DNA of 64,000 nucleotides from positions 1,798,001 to 1,862,000 of the forward strand of contig VXAZ01001836.1 of assembly GCA_013399875.1 (NCBI GenBank), written 5' to 3'. Under the pieces are notes generated by a model that was given only the letters and a program-made list of their open reading frames with translations, did no database searches and had not been told where the DNA came from. Made by a program: the position numbers and the translations under genes. This document shows positions 1 to 12,800 of this stretch, piece by piece (position 1 is the first letter of the stretch; each line of letters begins with the position of its first letter). This DNA is from Gymnorhina tibicen (Eukaryota > Chordata > Aves > Passeriformes > Artamidae).

Positions 1-3000
1 CAGGTTTGTTCTGGTAGACACATCCAATTGTGATAGAAATGGCATGTTACAAGCAACACTAATGTATAGCAATAACAATAAAATAAAAAAAAAAGAAGAA
101 GAAGAAAAAGCAAATGTGGCATTTTCCTCCTTAAGTTTAAATGAATAAGCCCCAAAGAAAAGTAATGATGGTGCAAAGAAATACTGTGAGCCAAATCTCT
201 TTTAATGTAGACAAAAAAAAAGGAGGGAGAATAAATCAGTCAGAGTCTGCATTCCATTGATATTTCTAAGCTGTACTGAGGACTACTTTGCTCAAGATTG
301 TTCCCAGCAGACAAAGACCCAAGTTACGGGCAGAGCAAAGACAAACTGGCCAAAGAGAACTCCAGGAGGTACTGTGCCTCACTGCTTCTGTTTTACAGAC
401 TCAGGGGCAACCTTTTATTCAAGCTATTCAAAAAGCATTAACTCAGAGTCTCACCACTTCGTTTGAAAACTGTGACATCTTCTTAGAAGTGCAAATTCAC
501 AAAAAAATCTTCCTTTTGGTGTAAGCTGAACAGTGATTTCATTGAGTAACTGCCAATTTTTCTACTACACATTGTTAAAAGTAACAAAGAAGTATGAGGA
601 GGAAAGGAGAAAAGAAAAGAGTTCATTGAGCTCAGCAAATTGTACAAAGCTGGGTCTAGAGAGTAGGTCATTTAGCCCTTGCAAAAACATTGGATTGCCT
701 CCAAAGCGGAGACTACAGACTTTCTTCGTAGCAGAGTGTCAATACATCCAGGGAGGTTTGCCTTCCCTGGGAAGAAATGGGCATTTGTTCACCCATTCTG
801 TAGTCCTATGAAGACTACTGTTTAGGCTTGTGACTGAGCTGGCACGGGTTATATGAATGGGCGGCGCAGTACCACCATAACCAGAATGGATCCATGAACG
901 GGATCCACAGTGGGTGTCTATGCACCAGCACCCTCCCACCCCACCCCCAACTTTAAGAAATGTCAGGTACATAGTCTCTGTTTACTGTTAAACAGAACTA
1001 CGAGAAAATGAGGAAATTTCAAAGTTTGGTTCCAGAGAAGTGAGAACTCACGTGGACAGGCAAATTCCTTCTCTGTGCATAGTGCATGCACTCATTTTTG
1101 CCATGCCAAGAAGCACTGCTTTGTTATTTGTTGTGGAAATTTCAATTCTATGTCATAGGAGAACAAGCTGTACATGTATAAAAAAAAGTATGTATCTTCA
1201 GCTAAGATTTCCTGGCAGTTCAGAGAATACCTATAAACTGCACACCTTGAATCAGATTTATCTTCCATATTTGTTTGGAGAAAACCAAAGTAGTAAGCAT
1301 GTAATGGGAATGGCTTATCTCCAAAGATCATAAATTAAAAAATAAACAAAGAAACAAAGGGGAAAAAACCATCTGATCCAGAAGAACTTATTCAGCAATA
1401 CAGCAACAGTGACTGTATCCTTGCTTTGGGCTGCACAAATATACAAAAGCTTGTCAAAATCCTATCCTGTGGAAACATGTAAATTCTGCCGCCTTTGCTG
1501 CTGGCATCACTAAATCTGAGTTTTGCCCACACTGTGTGGCAGCCAGTAAATTTTCTTTTGTTCAGTAAGAAACAGAAGCCACAACCCATTCACTAAGAAT
1601 AGTGATTTATATGGACATTATTCAAACGTTCGTCACCATACAGGGATTCTTTTGGTGATGTATTTTCTCTCTCAGAGCATTTTGTACTACCTCTGAGAAT
1701 GTACTGAGAATTTTTACATGGTGACCGTCTGTTTTCATGGCAAAACCACATGTGGTTCTCCATGTGCACACACCTACTCACTTATGTACTTCCTTTTACC
1801 CTCTTAGGCATACCAAGGGGAAAATATACTACCTTCTCAAAGCTGTACAAATGAGAAATCACATAAATATAGATCTATTATTCCCACAATTTTAAGATTG
1901 TTATAACGCATTCTATTTGGAAACTTTGCAACATAAATTAAACTAATTTCATAACTTGGTAATAGATAAAAGGCCATTAACGAAAGACTGTATTAACTAG
2001 GGTTCATGGATCACACTCTAAGAAACAGCTCATTTTATTTTAATCAAGTCTAACTTATAATCTTGGCTGCAAAACAACAGAATTAACTGGCAGAATAGGG
2101 GCAATTTATGATATTTTAGGGAAGCATCATGCTCTGATTTGAAAAAGCACAGAGGTTCAGTAGATTCAATTTTACCTTTCATTAAGGTGACTTCCAGATT
2201 GGACTTTTAAATTTAATAATCATCTAAACAAATGGCTCTTTATTTTGTGCTAAAGTTCTCAATTTCAGTAATCTACTCTGAAGCCTAAATCCACTCACAC
2301 TGATATAGCAAAAAATTATTTAATCAAAGGTTACATATGATGATAAATTGGAATGGCATTTGTTCTTCTGCCCTTTTAATGCAGGAAAAGTAAGTGACCT
2401 TCTAATCAACCTGTCCAAAGACTTCTTCCAGACCTCTCCTTATTTTACAGGATATTACAGTTAAACAAAAATTACAATTACACAAAAAGTAGAAAACAAC
2501 CATGAACAAAAATCTGAGATTTTAAGACTAAAAGGGTATGGCAAACAACCATAAAATGTAATCATTATCTTACTGACAGTAAAGTAATAAATTGTAGTCA
2601 TTACCCTACTGGGAGCTAATTAATGAAACAGGTTGGTACCTATGATGAGACATGCAGATTTGGAAAGCATTAGGTCTTTCTGTCCAACATAGAGATATAC
2701 TTGACATTGCAGAAAGGGCAGCGTGTAGAGGAAACCAGTTCTGGGCACAGTGGGAAGAAATGCACCTACCCTCCTCATGCCCCTCACATGCCCACTCTCT
2801 CATTGGTCTTTCTTGGGCTGCTGCTTCTATCCTGGTGTCAGAATAACTGGGTGTGTCTGAGGCCATGCCAAAGGGGTGGAGGATCCCCTAGGAAGCACCA
2901 AAGTGAGGATGCAGAAGGGTTGCCCAAAGGCTAAGGGGAGCAAGAAGCAGGGCGGAACGACACGTGCTTTTGCGATTAAAGGCGTTTTCTACATCCCTGT

Positions 3001-6000
3001 GTAATTCATGAATGACGAAGTAATTGTCTTACACAGATGACACTGTCATAAATCTATAGAAATACCATTGGCTTGACACAGACTGTACAGGGGTGAAGAA
3101 TCAGAATAATCAGTAAAGACAGTAAGTAGTATTTAGATCCAAGGTTTGAAACACACACTGCCAGTATGTGCAGCATGTGCAGTGTACACAGGGCCTTTAT
3201 AGCTGCACAGTATGTGGTATCCTTAACTCTGAAAGGAAAAACAGGGAAGGTGAGACTGAAGTGAAATAGAGACATCCAGAATCAAGGAAATATCTCAATA
3301 GCTCTCTCTACTATTCTCTTTCATCAAAGACATGTCTGTAGAACAGTATCAGAGTGTACTCACCATGCTTTTTAACTCACACATTATTCTTCATCTACGA
3401 CGACTTGGTAAAACTTCCAAGGAAAGAAAAGAGAATTTACCCAAGCACTACAGTCTTAAAGGAATGGGGCAAGTTAAGGCACCTCTCCTAGTAGTAATAC
3501 GAAAATCCACTCTTGCAATACCTTGACGTATTAGGAATTTTATTTTTTCTTAAGTGCCCTGCATCTTTAAGTGACCACAACTACAACTCACTCGCCTTAA
3601 AGGTTTCCTGAGAATTGTCTCAGTTTATGAACCTCTATGAATTTCTTCATTGCTGCCAAATATTAATTGAAACAATTAACTGTGAAGAACACGTGGGTAC
3701 AAAAATATTAGTACCACATAATTCTTTCTATTTAAGAGGTCCTTACTGGATTATTGCAGAAACGCTCTGGAGTTCTAATTACCTATGGAAGTCCCACAAG
3801 GTTACTGCAGAACATGGTAATTAGACAGTTGCAATATAAGGTGTTAGCAGGGGATTGAGGATTTGTGCTAAGAAGCATGGTGCTTTCATGGCTATTTACT
3901 GTGCAGAGTAGCAGAATTTAATGGAATTTGGTGGAAATCTCCAATGACAAATGTAGTTGAAAGATGGGAGAAATATCTTAATAGGGATTCAGCAGCTGGT
4001 GAGGGGAGACTAGCTCTACTACACCATGATCTTTATATGAATAAAAATTACTCAAGTGTCAAGATTTTTATGGAATTTTTTAAAACCCTGATCAAATATT
4101 AAATGCAAAATACTTTCAGTTTTGTGCACAAAATATTTCATACATACAAGAGGCCATTTGACCATTGCTCTGTCAGTGGTAAAATATAAAAATTAGGTCA
4201 CTTTCTGTGGTTGATGTTGTGTGCAGAAGCCTTTGATTTCCTAGCTCAAAGGAAATGTCCCCAGTGACAGAGTGGCGTTACAGCAAAAGCTCAGGACAAG
4301 GTTCAAGCTCAGCACTGCAGCAAGACACTTGAACTATTCTACTGTAACATCCCATTCAGTAGAAGAAATCCAGTATTACTAGTTTTTAACTACATCTGAA
4401 TGTATGAATAAAATAGAAGTAGAATGTTATTTACGAAAATACAGAGGAGAATGTTATTTAATTATACTAAGATGAAGGGTAAATTTGGATTACCTGAAAT
4501 TGAATTAAGTAGCAGTACTGCAAACTGAGACTGATAAACAGGAGAGAAAAATGTGTTCCAAAGGGTTTCTGTTCTGTACGGCCCAGGCGCTGTAAACATG
4601 ACTTTGCAGTTCTGCAGCCATTCACTTACACCACTACTGAGGGAGAAGGGGAGTGAGAAAGCTTGACACAAAGTTTCAGCCTTTTTCCATCTTTACAGCT
4701 CTGTGAAGTGGATATACAACTGTACAGATGGAAATTACTGGACAAAGTGGAAGGTAGTGGAGAATCCAACTCTAAACATCTTCTTAATATTTTACATGAC
4801 AGTTATTATAACTCATTTGCTCATGATGGCTAACATTCAATCAAAAAACCCAGTCTTCCACAATGCTATAGGAACAGTCTTCCACAAGACTGTCTGTATA
4901 AAGGTGAAATTCACCTTTCTTAGCTAAGCATACACCAAGGTTAGACCACCTTCATTATAAGAATGATAATATTGCCATTTAATCTTCTTTATCCTCTCCT
5001 GTCAGTAAAATACACCTCTCAGCTTTGTAAGTCAGGCTGAATAATAGAAGGTTTACATAATTCTGAAATACATCCAATACTTAATTTTTTAATTTAAACC
5101 CTCCCACATTCCTGTCTAGGTAGAAGTATTTAAAAAGCATATATTCTATAGCTATTATTTCACTTCAGCAAATAACCACAGAGATTCACAAACATCATAA
5201 GCTTCTTTTATCACACATACAAATTCATATAAAAGCAAAAACATAAAAGAACACTCCAGATAAAACTTGCCCTAATATTTTTCAGCTCCTTTTTTTAATC
5301 ACAGCAAATCCTTTTTGTTACTCTGATTCTGAGTACACGACCTTTTAACATATCATCTTGCCTGCCTCTGTACATCTTTCGATTTGTGACAACAAAATAA
5401 CAGTTGCTACTTGCATTCATTCATGATGGTGACTCATCTCTGTGGAAGTTAAATCCTGGCTCCTATGATCTTGGCCCAATTAAAGGAAGTTTATTTTGCC
5501 GTTTTTAACTCATCGTTAATTAAGAGCTTGTTACCTTCTGCAGGTTTTTCTAACGGGATTGCTGCGGATCTGCCAAGATATGAAAAGCCATGTGTGTCTA
5601 TTTTTCCATGGATTGAGAAGAGATTATTATCCCAGACAGAATTAAAAAAAAAAAAAATAAAGGAGAAAAGGAGAGAGAGAGACATATTTATCCTCAATGG
5701 CTGTTTCCTTTCAGAAAAGCAAAGGTCTTTCCTAACATTAGTGAGGATTTAAAAGCAAAGACAGAAGGTTGCTGGGTTGACATTTCTCACCAAAGGACTT
5801 AGCCTGAAAAGCTGATTTCTTTTCATTTAATATAAAAAGAATGGCCAAAGGACCAAAGGAACAAGAAGCCAGAAGGAATGATGAAACTGCATGAAAGCAG
5901 GAACCAGGCTGAAAGCACGTGTCTCCTCTAACACATAAAGCCACAACAGAAGGATGGGATGGTTAGAAGTTTAATGCTAATAACCAGCCTTCCCTGGCCC

Positions 6001-7166
6001 AGTTAGCAATCTCAGCAATCTTCTCTCCAGGGAATAAATATCTCACTTTGAGAAGGTTAGAAAATATTAATATATTCAGTGAAAGTCACTCCTTTAATCC
6101 ACTCAATAAGTGCATGTAAAAGTTTCACAGTCTTTTATGGTATCCGCCTCTTAATGGAAGAGACAGCACAGTGTATCTCACAGCTTTCCAGTGGATGCTG
6201 GGACGTTTTGTTTATTGACTTATTGCAGTATATGAAGTGTAAACTGATTTTCTCGTTATTTAGATGTATCTAAAGCTTTCACATTCTGGATACTGACAAG
6301 CTGTAACGGGCTAGCAGTCTTACTAAGTAACACATTTACACCTTGGGGAAATACCTTTTCACGGTATATACTGGAAGTGCTAATTGACTTTTATTTCCTA
6401 ATAACTGTTGAAACTAATAAGTTTGGAAAAGCTGGTGATTTCAAAGAACTGTAAATTAGACATTAAGACATCTTTCAGACTGTCAAGCCTATACATGAAA
6501 ATCTTAAAAAAGTAATTTTTAAGCTTTTGTCCTCTGAAACGAATTAACGAAGTCATCAAAAAGTCAATCATAACTGTCCTAATGCAGGATGTTGAGAATG
6601 TAGTAACATCATATATATAATTACTACTACTTTAAGTCATCAGGAAAGTAATGCAATTGCCTTTTCCTGCATCATCAGAATGGCAGTATGGAAAAAAACT
6701 TGAGCTGCAGCTAAGATATTTAGGATGTTTGATATTATACCTCAGGAGCTGGACTTTTTTAAGTGATCTGACAGTCTCTTCCCTCACCTTCCCATACCAC
6801 ACATTCACGCAGTTTTTTAGCACATTGACTAATTATGCAGAGAAGTACAAACTAAAATTATCACAAGTCCTGAAAAAATAAGCAGATGGACAGAGGAAAG
6901 GTACCTGGTAAGTATCTAAGGGAAAGATGGATATAAGAATTCACAATGTATTAGACAGTAGAGATACATTAGACACAAAGATAAATAACCTTAAAATGAT
7001 TATTTTTTCGGTGAGTGCTTGTATGTTTTCAAGATATCACAATCAATTGACCAGGTATCACAAATCCCTGGGAAACCACTCAATGGGGTTCTGCAATTGA
7101 GAGACATCAGTGCAATGCCAAGCCTGACTAATGCAGCATCAAGACAGATCCCTTCTTCAAAAGTTT
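1..7166. other. Intronic DNA, nothing recognised
   Basis: AT-rich, with a GAA-type purine run near 93-110, a 14-bp palindrome AACCACATGTGGTT at 1745-1758 and an A14 run at 5644-5657. The slightly GC-richer parts near 740-960 and 2690-2960 contain frames of up to about 90 codons on both strands, without any family resemblance. Confidence 0.6.
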
Positions 7167-8078
7167 ACAGAATCACAGAATATGCTGAGTTGGAAGGGAC
7201 CCACAAGAGTCAAGTCCGACTCCTTGTCCTGTACAGCACCATCCCCAAGAGTCACACCATGGGCCCCGAGAGCATTGTCCAAATGCTTCTTGAACTCTCT
7301 CAGGCTGGTGCTGTGACCACTTCCCTGGGGAGCCTGTTCTAATTCCCAGCCCCCCTCTGGGTGAGGAACCTTTTCCTAATATCCAACCTAAGCCTCCCTG
7401 ACACAGCTTCAGGCCATTCCCTCAGTCCTGTCACTGGTCACCACAGAGAAGAGATCAGCCTCTCCTCCTCATGAGGAAGTTTTAGAGTGCAATGAGGGCT
7501 CCCCTCAGTCTTGTCTCCTCCAGGCTGAACAGACCAAGTGACCTCAGCCATTCCTCATACGGCTTCCCCTCAAGTCTCTTCACTGTGTTGCCCTCCTTTG
7601 GACACTCTCTAATCACTTTATCTCTCTCTTACATTGTGGTGCCCAAAACTATTCCCAGCACTTGAGGTGAGGCCGCCCCAGTGCAGAGCACAGCAGGACA
7701 ATCCCCTCCCTTGCCCNTCTGTGAACTTGCTCTGTGTCCCTTACAGTCCTGTGTCCAAGTCATTTGTGAAGATGTTGAAGAGCAGAGGGCCGAGGATGGA
7801 GCCCTGTGGAACCCCACCAGTGACAGGTCCCCAGTCTGATGTCACCCCATTCATTGCACCCCTTTGCGCCCGACCCTTGGGCCAGTTGCTCACCCATCCC
7901 ATGATGTGTTTATCTAGCTGTGTGCCGGACATTTTGTCCAGAAGGATCCTGTGAGAGACAGTATCAAAAGCTTTACTGAAATCCAGAAAGATTACATCAA
8001 CTGGCTTCCCTTTATAAGCTAGGTGGGGTACCTTGTCAGAAAAGGAAATCAAGTTTGATAAGCAGGACTTTCCTGTTC
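7167..8078 (-). mobile_element. CR1 LINE, 5'-truncated, with an internal deletion in the reverse transcriptase
   Basis: CR1 is the dominant non-LTR retrotransposon of birds. On the minus strand, 8052-7741 encodes part of a reverse transcriptase: [15 protein letters not shown] (catalytic motif A, first Asp codon at 7983-7981) and [17 protein letters not shown] (motif B, near 7818). A stop follows soon after. A SKF-like remnant near 7730 is then joined directly to sequence resembling the much later CR1 segment that encodes the ALVRPHLEYC-like region, so the FADD motif C and the next part are missing. The 3' region (GGTTCAGCCTGGAG-like, then TTGGAAGGGACC-like) and the terminal ATTCTGTGATTCTGT at 7181-7167 are typical of avian CR1. 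The upstream end near 8078 is approximate. The copy is dead. Confidence 0.95.
7717..7717. other. Ambiguous base (N)
   Basis: This is the only undetermined base I saw in the window. It lies inside the minus-strand CR1 copy, at the point where the reverse-transcriptase part meets the 3' part. It may be a heterozygous or low-quality base, or a trace of an assembly join. Confidence 0.9.
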
Positions 8079-9202
8079 TTGCCTTAGAGGTGATAAAAGT
8101 TTTTTAAAAAGAGCATCAGAAAGAGAATAATGAAATTTAGGAATGGGAGTTAAAAGAATAGAGAGAAAACAAAGAGAAGTTAAGGCTGCCTTACTGCAAC
8201 CCCCTTTTTCCCTTACAAAGACAACCCAACCCTAACCCTGAAATGTACAGATGGCAGTATCTGTGCCAAGAAATAGCATAAGGGACTTTACTATCCCACA
8301 AGGCCACTGAAAATGGTGACATCAGGAAATGTGATTGGGACCCATGCACTTATAGAAAGGGACAGCTTGACCATATTAAACTGGGCTGCATTTCCTTCAC
8401 TCCATAGGTTCTGACTTATTGAAAGGACATTAGCACTGACAAAGCTGACTGCCGACTGTTTCCGTATTCAGAGTTTATAATTAGAGTGGAGGTGGTAGAT
8501 GATAAAAGCAGGGAAGAGGCATAACAAGACCAAAGAACAGAGTAAAAGGTAAAGCTGGCCAATGGAGGTAAAAAAAGGGGATGGAAAGCAAATTAGACAT
8601 TTCATGCTGTCAAAGCAATAAAACAGTGAGAGTCTGGAAGAGAAGAGAGAAAAGAAAATTGGTGAAGTTCAATCAGGAATGGAGATGAAATGGCCCAGCA
8701 AGAATAAAATAAAACACAGAGCACAGATAAAGAGAGTTACATGAGAGGGAATTAAAGAGTGGAAAGAGTGTCCTTGCACTGAGGACATCAGGAGATCTCA
8801 GCTGACTAAAGGTGAACAGTAAAAACACAAAGGAGTGGGAGAGAGGAAATGAGGGGAGCAATTAGATGTTAAAACGGAAGAACTGAAAGAACACCTGCCA
8901 TTTAAATATTCCAGTAAACTTAAAAGGCAATACTGCAACAGAGCAAGCTGAATTAGCAAGATCTGAATGTGCACAGAAAGGATGCCAAGTAGTGAGACCA
9001 AGGGACTCCAGGATGTGTGTACATTGGCATGATGGCATGACTTGTAAGATGATCTCTCAGTGCTAGATATACCAGCCCATACTCCTTTGAGTTTTCCACT
9101 AAGTAACTCTGATTATAAAGTATATTAAAAAAGCCAAGTAAGGTACAGTTCATGTAAGTGCACCATAATCCTGTAGAGTGATCAGACACAACAAAAATTC
9201 TG

Positions 9203-9218
9203 AAAAAAAAAAAAAAAA
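9203..9218. repeat. A16 homopolymer
   Basis: Sixteen consecutive A. Other runs of 11-14 are at 5644-5657 (A14), 25333-25343 (T11), 45184-45196 (A13), 51253-51264 (T12) and 60288-60301 (T14). None is attached to a recognisable retrocopy. Confidence 0.85.
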
Positions 9219-9871
9219 GCAAGCAGTAAATTAACAGAATTAAGTCCATTTTCAGTTTATGCCCTGAAGTCTATAGGTCTGATATCATGTCTAATGTGTA
9301 AATGCAAGTTTTAAAGTCATTTAAGTCATTTCAGAAGAAACCTGGAAGTACATTTGACTAATATTTCATTAATGGTCTATGCTGTTGGCCTGAAACACAT
9401 GTCCGTAAAACAAATCAGAAATTTGTGTGAGAAACACAAATCAGTATGTCTTTCCCAGTGGACCACTCTATCAGGACTACATATCTCATTGATGCTTCCA
9501 TCTATCACTAATGTTCTTTATCCCAGCTAGACCTCTATTCAGAGGTGCACTTCCCAACAAAGCCAGACAGCCAAATGTCTAACAGGTTGTTTTTGCATGT
9601 GAAAATATGTTTTAGAGTTGTAATAAGTTTTGTAAGCCTTAATTCCATTCTGGGCACTGTAGCACCATATACAACAGGATCTGTTACATCTGTATGCTAT
9701 TTTTGCCTAGAACTGACATCCAAGATAACAAAAGTCCTTTCCCAGCCACCAAGGATTTTGTAAGCATTATCAGTAATGTAGTTGGTTGCATTATTTGCAG
9801 ACAATATTCACCCATTTACAGTGAAGAAATAGACAGATGCCATGCTGACCACTTCAGAGAGCAGGAAAGGA

Positions 9872-9896
9872 CTATTAGAAATGGGGGTTCTAATAG
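9872..9896. repeat. 9-bp inverted repeat with overlapping second stem
   Basis: CTATTAGAA (9872-9880) pairs with TTCTAATAG (9888-9896) across ATGGGGG. An alternative stem uses GAAATGGG (9878-9885) with CCCATTTC (9908-9915), so two exclusive hairpins are possible. It is probably accidental in an AT-rich intron. Confidence 0.6.
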
Positions 9897-12800
9897 AGCT
9901 ATTGTGTCCCATTTCACTTCTAATAACTGTGATGTCTTTGTGTCCTTCAGCAGGGTTTCCAAGATGTTAACCACCCAGAGCTTAATAGGCATATAGATTC
10001 TCACTAGCCAGCAAAATTAGATGACAGAAGAATTTTCGACCAACTTTTTCTTGTGCTTATATTTATCTCAAATGTAATTCCCACAATATCTAATGGTATT
10101 GCAGTTTTGCTTCTGTTTGTCACAGATGTTTAGTGACTCATCCAGTCATCTTTAAGTCTTGCAACCCTACACATTGTTTGATTCATCTCCCTTTGCATAT
10201 TTCAGTATCGTTCTCACTGAATCTCTGTCTTTTAAAATGCTTTCTACAGTCTTACAAATTGCATCTTTTCTTTTTTCCCCTTAAGATTTCCTTTAGCTGC
10301 CTTTTTAATTTCTTGTGGAGATTCAAGCTTACCATAGTAAGGACCAATAAACCTCCCCTTGAGTTAGACTGGCAAACAAATCTTTACTTTATGTTAACTG
10401 TATAACTTCTAAGTAAAGCCGACACACGTGTGAAGAAGTGATGAGCCCAAGTGTCAAATATAATTTATTCCTTAAATGTAGTTTTAGGGCATGGAAGAAG
10501 AACTAAGCTAAAAAGAAGGAGAAAAAAAGAATGGCCAAGTAGTCCAGAAGAAAAGGTGAATTAACAGAGTCTGCAAAAAGTTGGCAGCTCTGGAGGTGGC
10601 TTGAGAAAACAGCCATTCTACAAAGGCAAGAGGCAATCACAGCAAAACAACAGCTGTCTGAAAGTCCCCTTCATTTTCTCAGAGAACACACATTGGCTTG
10701 AATATCTCTCCAATCTTAACCCTGAAGGCTAAAAGGTGGAGAGAGGGAAAGTATCAGCTGCACTGCAGCTTTCCCCAGAGTGAGGCAATCACACTGGATC
10801 ACAGCGTTGCGACCCTCTGAAGAGTATGGAAGAAGGAGACACTGCCAATTCCATGCCTTCTTCCTGTGGCCAACAATCTCTTCTTCACTTCTGTAGCTGT
10901 TCCTACTGGTTGGAGTCCACTTCTATCATTCCTTTATGTTTGCTTATTTTTCTTAATATTTATTCTCACCTTCATTCCTCTTCCTATACCTACATGAGTT
11001 TTACATTACATTGTACCACAGTATGGTAAAAAAAAATGGTTTGGGGTTTTTTTTGTTTGTTTGTTTTTCTGCTTGTTTTTTTAAGTAAAATTGTGTAATG
11101 AGTTAAGAAAACAAAAAACAGGAAAAAAAGAACAGAATATTTCAAAGAAGCGTAAGACTGTAAGAATAAAAGTTCTGAACAATAGAGGCAGAAGCTCTTA
11201 CCACAACTGACCACTTGCAAAGTATGCATGCTTAACATGATGATGTTAAATGTTTATAGTTTCTTAACAGTCAGTGGTCCAGCTCGTCTAACATAACATA
11301 GAGAATCATATGCAAATGACTTCATTTGAAGTTGTGAAGAAAGACTTTAAAGGAAAATATGACTTCTTTAAATGAAATGGTAAAAACAGTATGACAATTT
11401 CTGAGATTTCTTGATTTCTAACACAAAAGCTATGCTTTTCTAAATATAATTATGTGCATGTGTGAGTATGTACACATATGTATTCTGTTCGAATATATAT
11501 GCATACTAGTCCCTCACATGTACATGAGTTTGTAATGGATAAAATAAACAGTGGCAAAACCATGAGGGAGCTACGCAAGTCATCCTAACTGAGCAATATT
11601 AAGCCATAAAATGGCATCATTCATCCTGTAATCTATATATATATTACAAATATATTCCTATAAAAATGTTAAAAAGAGTTTTACAAATTTTATTAGCATT
11701 ATTTTTCATATCCATCTGCCTGTAGAAACAGGCTCCCTTAGTACTCAGATTCCAACTGTAGAGGGCCCTGAGGGAGAGGAATAGTATAATATTTTTTTAA
11801 AACCACTCAAATTATGCAAAGTAGATTTCCAACATATAAAAAGTGCTATAAGCTGTGAGCTAAAAGCATGTGCCAATGGAAATCAAGGATTCTTCCCTTA
11901 GAGTATAAAGTTGCCATTTTCATTCCTTAGATTTGCAAGATATCTCTAATTGGCACCAGCTCTGAACTGTGCCCAGACCTGCTCTTCAACAAATCTAACT
12001 TTTTAGCACTGCTTGTGCACATTCTGAAAAGACAAAACCAGGAAAAATAAAAAAAATGTTTCCTTTGCAAGTTGTACTAAAAACTGAGCAACTTGATATT
12101 CTTTAGAGGTCTGGGGTTGTAAACGCACTCCACTTAAGCCCTGTTGGGAAAAGAGCAGGGGAGTTGATTAAAGTGGCTATAAATGCACACAACTTGTAAA
12201 TGATCACATGAATACCTAATACTTTACACAATGTGACACACGAATACAGTAAGTGACCTTTTCAGGAGTCAGACTGGCTGAGCAGGCACACGAGGGAAAC
12301 TGCACACAGTGGTCTTTGGCAGCAGCCACACAGGAAGCTTATTGCACAAGCTGACTTTAAATTTGCCCTCCTACATATAGGCAGTCGACATCCATTATAA
12401 AGAACATAAACAAAAGCCAGAATTTTATTTTATACACAGGGAAATGGAAACAAGTGTTTTGGCAATAAATTTTGCAACTCTGGCTTTGAAAAAATGAGTT
12501 AAGACTGTTAGAGAAGGGCAGTTTCTGAGTGATGATTGTCTCAAAATGCCTGTAAAATCTCATTTCTCCATGGGCAAGAAAAAAAACACTCTAAGCCTCA
12601 CACACAAAGTTACATTTCTCTAGCCACTTAGAACAATGGAGGACTTCTAAAATAAGGGGAAAGCCTCATGTGACAAAATTTAAGAACATACAATATGAAT
12701 TTAACAGAATTGTCTTTCAATAATACCTGTTTAAACATGAATAGTTACAGTAATAATTCACCTTTAAAAGCAATAATTTTGATTGTAAAAATATTTTACT

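Noticed and set aside
8230..8239. CCCTAACCCT, a telomere-like motif next to the CR1
   Set aside because: Less than two full units; far too short to call an interstitial telomeric repeat.
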